In this document: positions 7,893 through 16,756 of the stretch, piece by piece
How positions within the stretch are numbered: position 1 is the stretch's first letter
Layout of the letters: each line of letters starts with the position of its first letter
Assembly (NCBI GenBank): GCA_031277805.1
Contig: JAITLR010000003.1
Location: 36,437 to 100,436, forward strand
Length of the DNA stretch: 64,000 nucleotides
Source: Comamonas sp.
GTDB lineage: Bacteria; Pseudomonadota; Gammaproteobacteria; Burkholderiales; Burkholderiaceae_C
Direction of reading: 5' to 3'
Made by a program: the position numbers and the translations under genes
The notes under the pieces: generated by a model
The model's database searches: none
What the model saw: the letters and a program-made list of their open reading frames with translations, nothing else
What the model was told of the DNA's origin: nothing

Positions 7893-9197
7893 TTATTGCG
7901 CTGGCGAAGGTTTGATTGGCAGTAACCCCGCAGCTCGTAATTTGTCTTTCTTGCTGGGCCTGCGGCCCTTGATGCCACCGTTGCCGTCCTGCGCAACCGG
8001 TGGTGGCGGAACTTCTTCGGTGGGCTCGAAGCCGGGAAACTGTTCCAGCGCGATATCGAGCTGGTTGCGCTTGCAGATCAACTGCCAGTGCGCGGTATCG
8101 GCAGGCATGACGAAAGTGATGGCGGCTCCCGCATGCCCGGCGCGGCCGGTGCGGCCGATTCTGTGGATGTAATCGGCAGGTGAGCGGGGCAGATCGTAGT
8201 TGATGACTGTGGGGAGCTGGGCGATATCGATGCCGCGCGCGGCCAGGTCGGTGGTGATGAGCAACTGCCAGCGCTTGGCCTTGAACTGGTCGAGCACATC
8301 CTTGCGTGCACCCTGGCTCATATCGCCATGGAAGGTGGTGGCGTAGATACCGGCCTTGTAGAGCTTGTCGGCCAGCATTTCGGCCGTGTGGCGCTTGGCG
8401 ACAAAAACCAGGGCACGCTCCCATTCGCTTTGACCTTCGCCATCCTTGACCAGCTGGCGCAACAGCTGCGTGCGGCGCGTGCTGTCCACGGCAATGGCGC
8501 GCTGGCTGATGTTTTCGGGGCTGGCCGAATGCTCGGCTTCGGCATCCGCATCGACCTGCACGCGCACGGGGTTCTGCAGCAACTGCTGGGCCAGCGTTTC
8601 CACGTTCTGCGGGAAGGTGGCCGAAAACAGCAGGGTCTGGCGCTTGGCAGGCAGCAGGGTCAGCACGCGGTTCAGCTCTTCGGCAAAGCCCTGGTCCAGC
8701 AGGCGGTCGGCTTCGTCCAGCACCAGATGCTGCACATTGCCCAGGCGCACGGCGTTGTGCTCGGCCAGGTCCAGCAGGCGGCCCGGCGTGGCCACGAGGA
8801 AGTCGGCGCTGCCGCGCAGCTGCATCATCTGCGGATTGATGGAGACACCGCCATAGACCACGCGGTTGCGCGGCTGCTCGCGCAGCTGGCGCGTCAGATC
8901 GCTCAGGCTTTCATGCACCTGCAAGGCCAGCTCGCGTGTGGGAACCAGGATCAAGGTGGTCAGCGGCCGCACAAAGCCGGTATGGCCGTGCTTGCCTGAT
9001 GCCTGCAGCCAGCGCTGCAGCAGCGGCAGCAGATAGGCCATGGTCTTGCCCGACCCCGTGGGCGCGCAGGCCCAGAGGTCACGCCCGGCCAGTACGGCGG
9101 GAATCGACTGGGACTGGATGGGCGTGGCGTCGTGCAGGCCCAGATCCTGGGCGGCATTCAAAAGCTCGGCGCACAGGCCTAGTGGGGCAGAAGACAT
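7893..9197 (-). CDS. rhlE: DEAD-box ATP-dependent RNA helicase RhlE
   Basis: A 434-residue cytoplasmic RNA helicase of the DEAD-box group, involved in rRNA and mRNA remodelling. Motifs run in order: Q motif ATPIQSQSIPAVLAGRD, Walker A APTGSGKT, motif Ib TPGRLLDL, Walker B VLDEADRLLD, motif III SAT, and C-terminal HRIGRTGRAG. A short basic tail follows (GRRPSKKDKLRAAG), as in RhlE proteins. The start was set at ATG 9197 (MSSAPLGLCAELLNA) because it sits just before the conserved helicase core. The open frame extends further upstream but that part is not conserved-looking. The gene is divergent from the quinone oxidoreductase. Confidence 0.85.
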   Translation of the reverse strand: MSSAPLGLCAELLNAAQDLGLHDATPIQSQSIPAVLAGRDLWACAPTGSGKTMAYLLPLLQRWLQASGKHGHTGFVRPLTTLILVPTRELALQVHESLSDLTRQLREQPRNRVVYGGVSINPQMMQLRGSADFLVATPGRLLDLAEHNAVRLGNVQHLVLDEADRLLDQGFAEELNRVLTLLPAKRQTLLFSATFPQNVETLAQQLLQNPVRVQVDADAEAEHSASPENISQRAIAVDSTRRTQLLRQLVKDGEGQSEWERALVFVAKRHTAEMLADKLYKAGIYATTFHGDMSQGARKDVLDQFKAKRWQLLITTDLAARGIDIAQLPTVINYDLPRSPADYIHRIGRTGRAGHAGAAITFVMPADTAHWQLICKRNQLDIALEQFPGFEPTEEVPPPPVAQDGNGGIKGRRPSKKDKLRAAGLLPIKPSPAQ

Positions 9198-9322
9198 AGA
9201 AGAATCAATAGCGGTGTGCAGGAGGCGCATTGTGCGGGAATTGCCGCGTCGCAGCGAGGCGCAGGGACAAGTGCGGCGGCAGGCTACATTCGCAGGATTC
9301 CAACCAGCAAGGAGCAATAGCC

Positions 9323-10318
9323 ATGAGTCAGGCCACGCATCAAGCCATTGTCATGACCGAATACGGAGGCCCCGAGGTCCTGCAGATCGCCTCGGTCGTT
9401 TCGCCGCCATTGGCGGCTGGCCAGGTACTGGTACGCAACACGCGTGTTGGCGTGAATTTTCACGATATCTATGTGCGCTCGGGCCTGTACAAGACCCTGG
9501 CGCTGCCGGGGACACCGGGCATCGAAGCCGTGGGCGTGGTGGCCGAGGTCGGCGAGGGTGTGAGCCGCTTCAAGGTGGGCGATCGTGTTTGCTATGTCTC
9601 GGCGGCTTATGCGATCTATGCCGCCGAGCGCGTGATTGCTGCCGATGAGCTGATTGCCGTGCCCGATGATTTGAGCGATGCGCTGGTGGCATCAAGCCTG
9701 CTGCGCGGCCTCACAGCCGATGCGCTGCTGCACCGCGTGGCGCAAGTGGGGCAGGGGGCCCGCATTCTGGTGCAGGCTGCCGGTGGTGGCATGGGGCAGA
9801 TTCTGAGCCAGTGGGCCACGCAGCTGGGGGCCATGGTGATTGGCACGGCGGGCAGCGATGCCACGGCCAGGAAGGCTGACCAGAGCGGTTGCGTGGAGGT
9901 GATTCGCTACCGCGGAGCAGACGCCGAGGATGTGGCGGCGCGCGTCATGGAGATCACCCATGGCGAAGGTGTGGATGTGGCCTATGACGGCGTGGGCAGG
10001 GACAGCTTTGACGGCTCGCTGGCCAGTCTGACATTGGGCGGGCAGCTGGTGATGTATGGGCAGTCGTCCGGCCCGGTTGCGCCGCTGGAGATTGCGCGCC
10101 TGGCAGCGCGCTCGAACAGTGTGAGCCGACCCATGGTCTTTCACTTCGTCAAGAAAGCCAGAGAGCGTGATGCGATGGCGGCGCGTGTGTTCGAGGCGCT
10201 GCGCAAAAAGCATTTTCGTATGGGCGAACCGCTGGAGTTCGCACTGGCCGATGCGGCCGCCGCCCATCGCGAGCTGGAAGCGCATGGGGCATTGCGGCCG
10301 ATTCTGCTGGTGCCTTGA
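9323..10318 (+). CDS. NADPH:quinone oxidoreductase-like MDR-family protein
   Basis: A 331-residue zinc-independent medium-chain dehydrogenase/reductase of the quinone oxidoreductase group. It has the N-terminal GroES-like domain (VRNTRVGVNFHDIYVRSGLY, then PGTPGIEAVGVV) and a Rossmann domain with the NAD(P)-binding glycine-rich turn AAGGGMGQILSQWA at about residues 152-166. No zinc-ligand cysteines are present. It probably reduces quinones or related carbonyls using NADPH. The ATG at 9323 is favoured because AAGGAGC lies 8 bases upstream; the frame is open further back. It is a single gene, divergent from rhlE, ended by shared terminator DNA at 10478. Confidence 0.8.
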   Translation: MSQATHQAIVMTEYGGPEVLQIASVVSPPLAAGQVLVRNTRVGVNFHDIYVRSGLYKTLALPGTPGIEAVGVVAEVGEGVSRFKVGDRVCYVSAAYAIYAAERVIAADELIAVPDDLSDALVASSLLRGLTADALLHRVAQVGQGARILVQAAGGGMGQILSQWATQLGAMVIGTAGSDATARKADQSGCVEVIRYRGADAEDVAARVMEITHGEGVDVAYDGVGRDSFDGSLASLTLGGQLVMYGQSSGPVAPLEIARLAARSNSVSRPMVFHFVKKARERDAMAARVFEALRKKHFRMGEPLEFALADAAAAHRELEAHGALRPILLVP

Positions 10319-10348
10319 AGTCTTCGGTTTCTGTTTTGCTATGAAGAT

Positions 10349-10432
10349 GGAAGCTGTTGGCACTGTCCAGGATTTGTTTCTATATCAATTAAATATTGAA
10401 ATCCTTGACTGAGAAGCGCTGGCAGCTACTTC
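10349..10432. repeat. Degenerate palindromic intergenic repeat (Comamonadaceae-type)
   Basis: An imperfect inverted repeat between the quinone oxidoreductase gene and the gltA terminator. An inner pair AGGATTT/AAATCCT flanks an AT-rich loop. Outer arms contain GGAAGCTGTTGGC and GCGCTGGCAGCTACTTC, which are partly complementary. It shares the AGCTG...GGCGC style of arms with the repeats at 24456, 33341 and 54945. Confidence 0.5.
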
Positions 10433-10477
10433 TTTTGTGGTGCATCAGTTGAAAGCGGGTTGCAGCAAGTACCAAGG

Positions 10478-10512
10478 AAAAAGCCCGCAGGCTTTGCAGT
10501 CTGCGGGCTTTT
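10478..10512. terminator. Bidirectional terminator between quinone oxidoreductase gene and gltA
   Basis: A 12-base stem, AAAAGCCCGCAG and CTGCGGGCTTTT, encloses a 10-base loop, with an extra A before the left arm. T-runs follow on both strands, so it can end gltA transcripts (minus) and the convergent gene (plus). Confidence 0.85.
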
Positions 10513-10552
10513 GCATTCAGCAGGCCCGCTGCTGCGGGCCTGAGTCTGCCAA

Positions 10553-11863
10553 TCAACGCTGAGCGATAGGCTTGACGTCGCGTGCCACCGAGCCGGTGTA
10601 CAGCTGGCGGGGACGGCCGATCTTGTACTCGGGGTCGGCCATCTGTTCGTTGAGCTGGGCGATCCAGCCCACGGTACGTGCCAGGGCGAAGATGCCGGTG
10701 AACAGGTTCACGGGGATGCCGATGGCGCGCTGCACGATGCCGGAGTAGAAGTCCACGTTGGGGTAGAGCTTGCGCTGGACGAAGTAGTCGTCTTCCAGTG
10801 CAATCTTTTCCAGCTTCTTGGCCAGGGCGAACAGGGGATCGTTTTCCAGACCCAGTTCGGCCAGGATCTCGTTGCAGGTTTCCTGCATCAGCTTGGCGCG
10901 GGGGTCGTAGTTTTTGTAGACGCGGTGGCCAAAGCCCATCAGCTTCACGCCGCTGGTCTTGTCCTTGACCTGTTCCATGAACTCGCCAACCTTGGCGATG
11001 CCGCCGTTGGCCTGGATGCCTTCCAGCATGTTCAGGCAGGCTTCGTTGGCGCCACCGTGGGCAGGGCCCCACAGGCAGGCCACGCCTGCGGAGATGGCGG
11101 CGAAGGGGTTGGTGCCCGACGAGCCGCACAGACGCACGGTGGAGGTGGAGGCGTTTTGCTCGTGGTCGGCGTGCAGGATGAAGATGCGGTCCAGAGCGCG
11201 TTCAACCACGGGGTTGACTTGGTACTCTTCGCAAGGGTTGCCGAACATCATGCGCATGAAGTTGCCCGCGTACGACAGGTCGTTCTTGGGGTACATGTAG
11301 GGCTGGCCCATACCGTACTTGTATGCCATGGCAACCAGAGTAGGCATCTTGGCGATCAGACGGATCGCGGCGATGTTGCGGTGCTCTGGGTTGGTGATGT
11401 CGGTGCTGTCGTGATAGAAGGCCGACATGCCGCCTACCAGACCGGTCAGAACGGCCATGGGGTGAGCATCGCGGCGGAAACCACGCAGGAAGAACTGCAT
11501 CTGCTCGTTGACCATGGTGTGCTTGGTCACGGTGTCTTCGAACTCGGCCTTCTGGGCTTCGTTGGGCAGCTCACCGTACAGCAGCAGGTAACAGGTTTCC
11601 AGGAAGTTGCAGTTCTTGGCCAGCTGTTCGATGGGGTAGCCGCGGTACAGCAGTTCGCCCTTGTCGCCATCGATGTAGGTGATGGCGGATTGGCAGGCAG
11701 CGGTAGAGAGGAAGCCTGGGTCGTACGTGAACATGCCCGTCTGGGCGTAGAGCTTGCGGATGTCGATCACATCCGGGCCGATATTGCCCTGGTACACGGG
11801 CATCTCCACACTGGGAGCGCCGTTGCTGAAAGACAGCGTTGCTTTGTTGTCAGCGAGTTTCAT
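10553..11863 (-). CDS. gltA: Citrate synthase
   Basis: A 436-residue type II (hexameric, NADH-sensitive class by sequence style) citrate synthase, which condenses oxaloacetate and acetyl-CoA at the entry to the TCA cycle. Recognised segments: [20 protein letters not shown] near the N-terminus, [15 protein letters not shown] with an active-site His, and [15 protein letters not shown] with the second His. The start is ATG 11863 ([12 protein letters not shown]), with AGGAAG 8 bases upstream; a TTG two codons earlier is less likely. It is the last gene of the sdhCDAB-sdhE-gltA run and is followed by a strong terminator. Confidence 0.95.
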   Translation of the reverse strand: MKLADNKATLSFSNGAPSVEMPVYQGNIGPDVIDIRKLYAQTGMFTYDPGFLSTAACQSAITYIDGDKGELLYRGYPIEQLAKNCNFLETCYLLLYGELPNEAQKAEFEDTVTKHTMVNEQMQFFLRGFRRDAHPMAVLTGLVGGMSAFYHDSTDITNPEHRNIAAIRLIAKMPTLVAMAYKYGMGQPYMYPKNDLSYAGNFMRMMFGNPCEEYQVNPVVERALDRIFILHADHEQNASTSTVRLCGSSGTNPFAAISAGVACLWGPAHGGANEACLNMLEGIQANGGIAKVGEFMEQVKDKTSGVKLMGFGHRVYKNYDPRAKLMQETCNEILAELGLENDPLFALAKKLEKIALEDDYFVQRKLYPNVDFYSGIVQRAIGIPVNLFTGIFALARTVGWIAQLNEQMADPEYKIGRPRQLYTGSVARDVKPIAQR

Positions 11864-11893
11864 TTCCAAACTTCCTTCTCTAGTTTGCCTAGC

Positions 11894-12187
11894 CTACTGG
11901 GGACAGTTACCGGGCTGGCGCTTGCGCACCATCTCCAGCACTTCCCTGACTTCTTGGGTATCGAGTTGTCCTTCTGGTTCCTTGCGACGCAAGAAAAGAT
12001 CCATCAGGTCGTTGTCTGCCAGATCCATCAAGGCAGACAGGCCAGTCGCGTGTCTCCGCGTGAGCTGGCTTCCGTAGGTGGCGAAGAACTGCTCGATGAA
12101 CAGATCGTTCTCAACCAGGCCACGGCGGCTGCGCCACCTCAGCAGGTCGCGCTCACGTTCTTCGAGCAGAGTATTCGTCATCAGCAT
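11894..12187 (-). CDS. sdhE: Succinate dehydrogenase flavinylation factor SdhE (YgfY family)
   Basis: A 97-residue protein of the SdhE/SDH assembly factor 2 family, which promotes covalent attachment of FAD to SdhA. The signature is LLRWRSRRGLVENDLFIEQF: the RGxxE motif here reads RRGLVENDLF. Its ATG overlaps the TGA of sdhB by one base (TGATG), so the two are translationally coupled. An alternative ATG six bases further in (MTNTLLEERERD) is possible. The position inside the sdh operon agrees with the role. Confidence 0.9.
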   Translation of the reverse strand: MLMTNTLLEERERDLLRWRSRRGLVENDLFIEQFFATYGSQLTRRHATGLSALMDLADNDLMDLFLRRKEPEGQLDTQEVREVLEMVRKRQPGNCPQ

Positions 12188-12891
12188 CAGACGGTTCGAC
12201 GAACCATCAGCTCCTTGATCTTGCCAATGGCTGCAGTAGGGTTCAGGTGCTTGGGGCACACGTCCACGCAGTTCATGATGGTGTGGCAGCGGAAGAGGCG
12301 GTACGGATCTTCCAGATTGTCAAGGCGCTCGCCCGTGGCTGTGTCGCGGCTGTCCGCGATGAAGCGGTAAGCCTGCAGCAGACCGGCCGGGCCCACGAAC
12401 TTGTCGGGGTTCCACCAGAACGAGGGGCAACTGGTGGAGCAGCTGGCGCACAGAATGCACTCGTACAGGCCGTTAAGCTCTTCACGCTCTTCGGGCGACT
12501 GCAGGCGTTCCTTGCTGGGGGCAGCATAGATATCGCTTTGCAGGTAGGGCTTGATCGAGTGGTACTGCTTGAAGAACTGCGTCATGTCCACGATCAGGTC
12601 GCGGATCACGGGCAGGCCGGGCAGTGGCTTGAGAACGATGTCGCCCTTGAGGGTGTTCATGTTCGTCAGGCAGGCCAGGCCGTTCTTGCCGTTGATGTTC
12701 ATGGCGTCGGAGCCGCAGACACCTTCGCGGCAGGAGCGACGGAAGGCGATGGAGGGGTCCATGGCCTTGAGCTTGACCAGGGCGTCCAGCAGCATGCGCT
12801 CGTGACCGTCCAGTTCCACCTGCACTGTCTGCATGTAGGGCTTGGAGTCTTTGTCCGGATCGTAGCGGTAGATTTTGAATGTGCGCTTCAT
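12187..12891 (-). CDS. sdhB: Succinate dehydrogenase iron-sulfur subunit
   Basis: A 234-residue membrane-associated subunit that carries electrons from SdhA flavin to quinone. All three cluster motifs are visible: the [2Fe-2S] site SCREGVCGSDAMNINGKNGL with further Cys in ACLT, the ferredoxin motif CILCASCSTSCPSFW, and CHTIMNCVDVCPKHLNP for the remaining cluster ligands. Length is normal. The gap to sdhA is 27 bp, with a purine-rich ribosome site (AGAGAAGATC) before the ATG at 12891. Confidence 0.95.
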   Translation of the reverse strand: MKRTFKIYRYDPDKDSKPYMQTVQVELDGHERMLLDALVKLKAMDPSIAFRRSCREGVCGSDAMNINGKNGLACLTNMNTLKGDIVLKPLPGLPVIRDLIVDMTQFFKQYHSIKPYLQSDIYAAPSKERLQSPEEREELNGLYECILCASCSTSCPSFWWNPDKFVGPAGLLQAYRFIADSRDTATGERLDNLEDPYRLFRCHTIMNCVDVCPKHLNPTAAIGKIKELMVRRTV

Positions 12892-12918
12892 TTTGATCTT
12901 CTCTCGTGGGCTGCTGGA

Positions 12919-14724
12919 TTAGAACGTACGGACCTTGGGGGGGATGCTGTCCACCGTCAGAGGCTTCATGTTCACGGGCTTGTAGGTCAAGCTGTTGGTG
13001 GCGCTATGCCACAGTGTGTGCTTGAGCCATTCCTTGTCGTTGCGGCCCAGCGGGAATTCGGCGTGGTCGGCAGGGTGCTCGTAGTCGTACACGGTGTGTG
13101 CGCCACGGCACTCGTGACGGGCGGCAGCCGAAGTCATGGTGGCCTGAGCGACTTCGATCAGGTTGTCCACTTCCAGCGCTTCCATGCGAGCAGTGTTCCA
13201 GACCTTGGACTTGTCCTTCAGGGTCACGGAGCCGACCTTTTCGCGCAGAGCGTTGATCTTGACCACGCCTTCGTCCATACCCTTTTGTGTACGGAACACA
13301 CCGGCGTGCTGCTGCATGCTGGCACGGATGTCGTTGGCCAGGTCCTGGGCGTAGATGCCTTCCTTGGAATTGTCCAGCTGGTTGAGGCGTTCCAGAGTGC
13401 GGTCTGCTGCATCGGCAGGCAGGTCCTGGAACTCACCGTAGCCGCCCACGAACTGGACAATGTGCTTGCCAGCCGACTTGCCGAAGACCAGCAGGTCCAG
13501 CAGCGAGTTGGTGCCCAGGCGGTTGGCGCCGTGCACGGACACCGCAGCGCATTCGCCCACGGCATACAAGCCGTTGACCACGTTGTTCTTCTCGCCATCC
13601 CAGGTCACGACCTGACCGTTGATGTTGGTGGGGATACCGCCCATCTGATAGTGGATGGTGGGAACCACGGGGATCGGTTCCTTGGTGATGTCCACGTTGG
13701 CGAAGTTGTGGCCGATTTCTTCCACGGAAGGCAGGCGCTTGCGGATGGTTTCGGCACCCAGGTGGTCCAGCTTCATCAGGATGTAGTCCTTGTTGGGACC
13801 GCAGCCGCGACCTTCCTTGATTTCCTGGTCCATGGAGCGCGACACGAAGTCGCGAGGAGCCAGATCCTTCAGTGTGGGGGCATAACGCTCCATGAAGCGC
13901 TCGCCTTCGCTGTTCAGCAAAATCGCGCCTTCACCGCGGCAGCCTTCGGTCAGCAGCACGCCTGCGCCAGCCACGCCGGTGGGGTGGAACTGCCAGAACT
14001 CCAGGTCTTGCAGAGGGATGCCAGCGCGTGCTGCCATGCCCAGGCCGTCACCGGTGTTGATGAAAGCATTGGTGGAAGCCTGGAAGATGCGGCCGGCACC
14101 GCCAGTCGCCAGCAGCACGGCCTTGGCGTGCAGCTCGTACAGGTCGCCGGTTTCCAATTCGATGGCCGTGACGCCGACCACATCGCCCTTGCTGTTGCGG
14201 ATCAGGTCCAGCGCCATCCACTCCACGAAGAAGTTGGTCTTGGCCTTGACGTTCTGCTGGTACAGCGTGTGCAGCATGGCGTGGCCGGTACGGTCGGCCG
14301 CAGCGCAGGCGCGCTGCACGGGCTTTTCACCGTAGTTGGCGGTGTGGCCACCGAAGGGACGCTGATAGATGGTGCCGTCGGCATTGCGGTCAAACGGCAT
14401 GCCGAAGTGTTCCAGCTCCACCACCACTTTGGGGGCTTCGCGGCACATGAATTCCACGGCATCCTGGTCGGACAGCCAGTCGCCGCCCTTGATGGTGTCG
14501 TAGAAGTGGTAGTGCCAGTTGTCTTCCGACATATTGCCCAGCGAAGCGGACACGCCACCTTGGGCGGCCACGGTGTGCGAGCGGGTGGGGAAAACCTTGG
14601 ACAGCGAGGCGACCGACAGACCGGCACGCGACAGTTCCAGCGCAGCGCGCAGGCCGGAGCCGCCGGCACCGACGATCACGACGTCAAACTTGCGCTTGGT
14701 GATATTTGCTTTGGAGTAGCTCAT
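12919..14724 (-). CDS. sdhA: Succinate dehydrogenase flavoprotein subunit
   Basis: A 601-residue catalytic subunit that oxidises succinate to fumarate on the inner face of the membrane. The N-terminal dinucleotide fold is VVIVGAGGSGLRAALELSRA. SHTVAAQGG contains the His (about residue 50) expected to bind FAD covalently. HPTGVAGAGVLLTEGCRGEG and RMEALEVDNLIEVAQATM are typical active-site and C-terminal segments. Length matches the family. It lies 33 bp after sdhD in the operon. Confidence 0.95.
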   Translation of the reverse strand: MSYSKANITKRKFDVVIVGAGGSGLRAALELSRAGLSVASLSKVFPTRSHTVAAQGGVSASLGNMSEDNWHYHFYDTIKGGDWLSDQDAVEFMCREAPKVVVELEHFGMPFDRNADGTIYQRPFGGHTANYGEKPVQRACAAADRTGHAMLHTLYQQNVKAKTNFFVEWMALDLIRNSKGDVVGVTAIELETGDLYELHAKAVLLATGGAGRIFQASTNAFINTGDGLGMAARAGIPLQDLEFWQFHPTGVAGAGVLLTEGCRGEGAILLNSEGERFMERYAPTLKDLAPRDFVSRSMDQEIKEGRGCGPNKDYILMKLDHLGAETIRKRLPSVEEIGHNFANVDITKEPIPVVPTIHYQMGGIPTNINGQVVTWDGEKNNVVNGLYAVGECAAVSVHGANRLGTNSLLDLLVFGKSAGKHIVQFVGGYGEFQDLPADAADRTLERLNQLDNSKEGIYAQDLANDIRASMQQHAGVFRTQKGMDEGVVKINALREKVGSVTLKDKSKVWNTARMEALEVDNLIEVAQATMTSAAARHECRGAHTVYDYEHPADHAEFPLGRNDKEWLKHTLWHSATNSLTYKPVNMKPLTVDSIPPKVRTF

Positions 14725-14757
14725 TCTTAACCTTCAATCGTGGAGACTGTGTCTCGA

Positions 14758-15123
14758 TCAGAGACGCCACAGAACCTGGATGCCCCAGCCGATGCAACCG
14801 ACCAGCCAGGCAATGGTGATGACTTGCAGCGACAGACGCAGGCCCACGGGCTTGACATAGTCCATCCAGATGTCACGCACGCCGATCCAGGCATGCCAGC
14901 CCAGAGCCACGAACAGGGCCAGGGTCAGAAATTTCATCCATTGGGGGGCGAAGATGCTGGCCCACTGCTCGTAGCCCACGGGGCCGCCGACTGTCAGAAA
15001 GCGCACCAGCAGCACAACGGTATACAGAGCCATCAGGACGGCTGTGGAGCGTTGGGCCAGAAAGTCGCGAGTGCCATAGTGCGCGCCGACAACGGAGCGC
15101 TTGGAGCCGTAATTCACGGACAT
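14758..15123 (-). CDS. sdhD: Succinate dehydrogenase membrane anchor subunit
   Basis: A 121-residue protein with three hydrophobic helices (about 27-45, 62-83, 97-118). It begins MSVNYGSKRSVVGAHYGTRD, typical of beta-proteobacterial SdhD. His77 in LGWHAWIGVRDIWMDYVKP is the expected haem b ligand. It anchors the SdhAB dimer and forms the quinone site with SdhC. It sits 41 bp after sdhC and 33 bp before sdhA. Confidence 0.9.
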   Translation of the reverse strand: MSVNYGSKRSVVGAHYGTRDFLAQRSTAVLMALYTVVLLVRFLTVGGPVGYEQWASIFAPQWMKFLTLALFVALGWHAWIGVRDIWMDYVKPVGLRLSLQVITIAWLVGCIGWGIQVLWRL

Positions 15124-15164
15124 GGTTGTTTCCTTATCGTGAGGTGTTGTTGACCGGGCGCTGA

Positions 15165-15590
15165 TCAGTACAGGCCAAACAGCTTGGCGCCAAGCACCAC
15201 AGTCAGGGCAACGCTGATGAACAGCACGGTGGCAGCAGTGGACTTGCCGGTCTGCTTGTTCACGGCGTGGTGGTTCACATCCATGATCAGGTGGCGAACA
15301 CCTGCGCAGAAATGGTGCAGGTAAGCCCAGATCAGCGCCAGGCAGACGAGCTTGGCAAACCAGCCGAACGAACCCGCAAACACCGACGTAAAGGAGTCAA
15401 ACGAAATTTCCGACGAGATCGATTTGTCGAACATCCAGATGATGAACGGCAGCAGCAGCGCCATCAGCAGGCCGCTGACACGGTGCAGGATGGACACGAT
15501 GCCTGCCAGGGGCAGACGATAGGTCGGAAGGTCCGAGAAGAAGTTGATATTGCGGAACTCTGGCCGCTGTTTGGCTTTTTGCTCTGTCAT
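15165..15590 (-). CDS. sdhC: Succinate dehydrogenase cytochrome b556 subunit
   Basis: A 141-residue membrane subunit with three helices (about 30-50, 65-88, 115-138). SILHRVSGLLMALLLPF is the family signature around the quinone site, and HHFCAGVRHLIMDVNHH contains the haem-ligating His. The start was placed at ATG 15590 (MTEQKAKQRPEFRNIN) because SdhC proteins begin shortly before RPxxxxIxFF-like residues. The open frame reaches 19 codons further upstream without conserved features. It is the first gene of the sdh run, and its promoter must lie in 15591-15736. Confidence 0.9.
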   Translation of the reverse strand: MTEQKAKQRPEFRNINFFSDLPTYRLPLAGIVSILHRVSGLLMALLLPFIIWMFDKSISSEISFDSFTSVFAGSFGWFAKLVCLALIWAYLHHFCAGVRHLIMDVNHHAVNKQTGKSTAATVLFISVALTVVLGAKLFGLY

Positions 15591-15736
15591 GGCAGGGTAC
15601 TTTCGTGGATGTAACTGCGTTGTAATCGCTAGTGCGAAGCGACACAAAATTCTATTGCAATGCAGCAGAACCCGTTAGCCGAATTTGCATAGCAGATGAT
15701 TGGGATATGACGCAATCAGCGCTTTTTCGGAGGGAT

Positions 15737-16528
15737 TCAGTTCAAATCATTGCGGTAATGGTGGGTGTCGGTGCGGTACAGACCGCGGCGTAACTCCATG
15801 GGAACATCGTTGTAGGTGAAAGCTGTGCGCTCCACGCTGAGCAGCGGCGTGGTGCTGGGAATTTTCAGCATCTGAGCCTGCTCCGCGTCGGGAAGCACGG
15901 CGCGAATCTTTTCGTCGGCCCGCACCATGCGCACCCCGTAGTCGAGCTCGAACATGGCATAAGTGGGACCTTGGTAACTGGACATCTGTTCCGCAGTCAG
16001 GCCTTTGAAGGCGTTGCCGGGCAGCCAGATGTCTTCCAGAATAGTGGGGATTCCTGCAAAAGAGAGGGTACGGCGCACATGCATGACGGCATCACCCGTG
16101 CGTAAAGCCAGGGCGCGCGCAACTTCGGCGGGCGCGCGCAGGCGGCGGCATTCGAGAATATGGCGCTCGGCGCGGCCTTCGCGCTGCAAGTCGCCGGCAT
16201 CGGGGTGTAACTTCAGGAAACGGTATTGAACCTGCTGGGCTGCGTGAGTGGCTACGAACGTGCCCTTGCCCTGGCGGCGCATCACGAGATTTTCCGCGGC
16301 CAGTTCGTCGATCGCCTTGCGAACCGTGCCCTGGCTGACCTTGAAGCGGGCCGCCAGCTCCATTTCACTGGGAATCAGCTCTCCGGGGCGCCACTCGCCA
16401 GCTTCCAGGCTTTGCAGGATCAGCCCCTTGATCTGCTGATACAGGGGGCTGAAGGCCGGAGTGGAGACGCCAGCACCACCAGTATTGTTGGTATGGGTAT
16501 CTGGAGCTGTGTTGTGAGGCGTTGGCAT
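15737..16528 (-). CDS. GntR/HutC-family regulator (HTH + UTRA), probable TCA-gene regulator
   Basis: A 263-residue protein. It has an N-terminal winged helix (SPLYQQIKGLILQSLEAGEW, then LIPSEMELAARFKVSQGTVR, KAIDELAAENLVMRRQGKGT) and a C-terminal UTRA ligand-binding domain (about 115-255) of the HutC subfamily. The start is ATG 16528; earlier codons in the frame are unlikely. It lies just upstream of sdhC on the same strand and divergent from mdh, an arrangement that suggests control of one or both TCA units by a carboxylate or acyl effector. The palindrome at 16610-16621 in the shared promoter is a candidate operator. The effector is unknown. Confidence 0.85.
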   Translation of the reverse strand: MPTPHNTAPDTHTNNTGGAGVSTPAFSPLYQQIKGLILQSLEAGEWRPGELIPSEMELAARFKVSQGTVRKAIDELAAENLVMRRQGKGTFVATHAAQQVQYRFLKLHPDAGDLQREGRAERHILECRRLRAPAEVARALALRTGDAVMHVRRTLSFAGIPTILEDIWLPGNAFKGLTAEQMSSYQGPTYAMFELDYGVRMVRADEKIRAVLPDAEQAQMLKIPSTTPLLSVERTAFTYNDVPMELRRGLYRTDTHHYRNDLN

Positions 16529-16609
16529 AGTTTTGTTTGAGCGATTCGTCTCCGCGATGCAATGCGTAAAACAGGCTGCTTCGGTGTGTGCAGCCCAGTG
16601 TGGATCATA

Positions 16610-16632
16610 TCTTATATAAGACATAAGACAAA
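16610..16632. promoter_or_regulatory. Candidate GntR operator between gntR and mdh
   Basis: The perfect palindrome TCTTATATAAGA occupies 16610-16621 and is followed by ATAAGAC, which repeats its right half (AAGACATAAGAC). HutC-type GntR proteins often bind GT-rich palindromes with AT centres, so this is the best operator candidate in the 229-bp divergent region. The binding is inferred from position only. Confidence 0.45.
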
Positions 16633-16756
16633 TTGACCGGGCTTTGATTTCAGCAGTACACTTGCCGCATGTTTGCGGAGCTTGGGTAACTGGTGATTAC
16701 GCTGGCGCAACCTGGCACCCCTGACATCCACTTTTTTCCAATATTGGAGTTTCACC

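Noticed and set aside
12247..14730. 827-codon plus-strand frame opposite sdhA and sdhB
   Set aside because: An antisense shadow: composition dominated by His, Val, Gly, Gln and no recognisable domain, while both sdh genes are certain.
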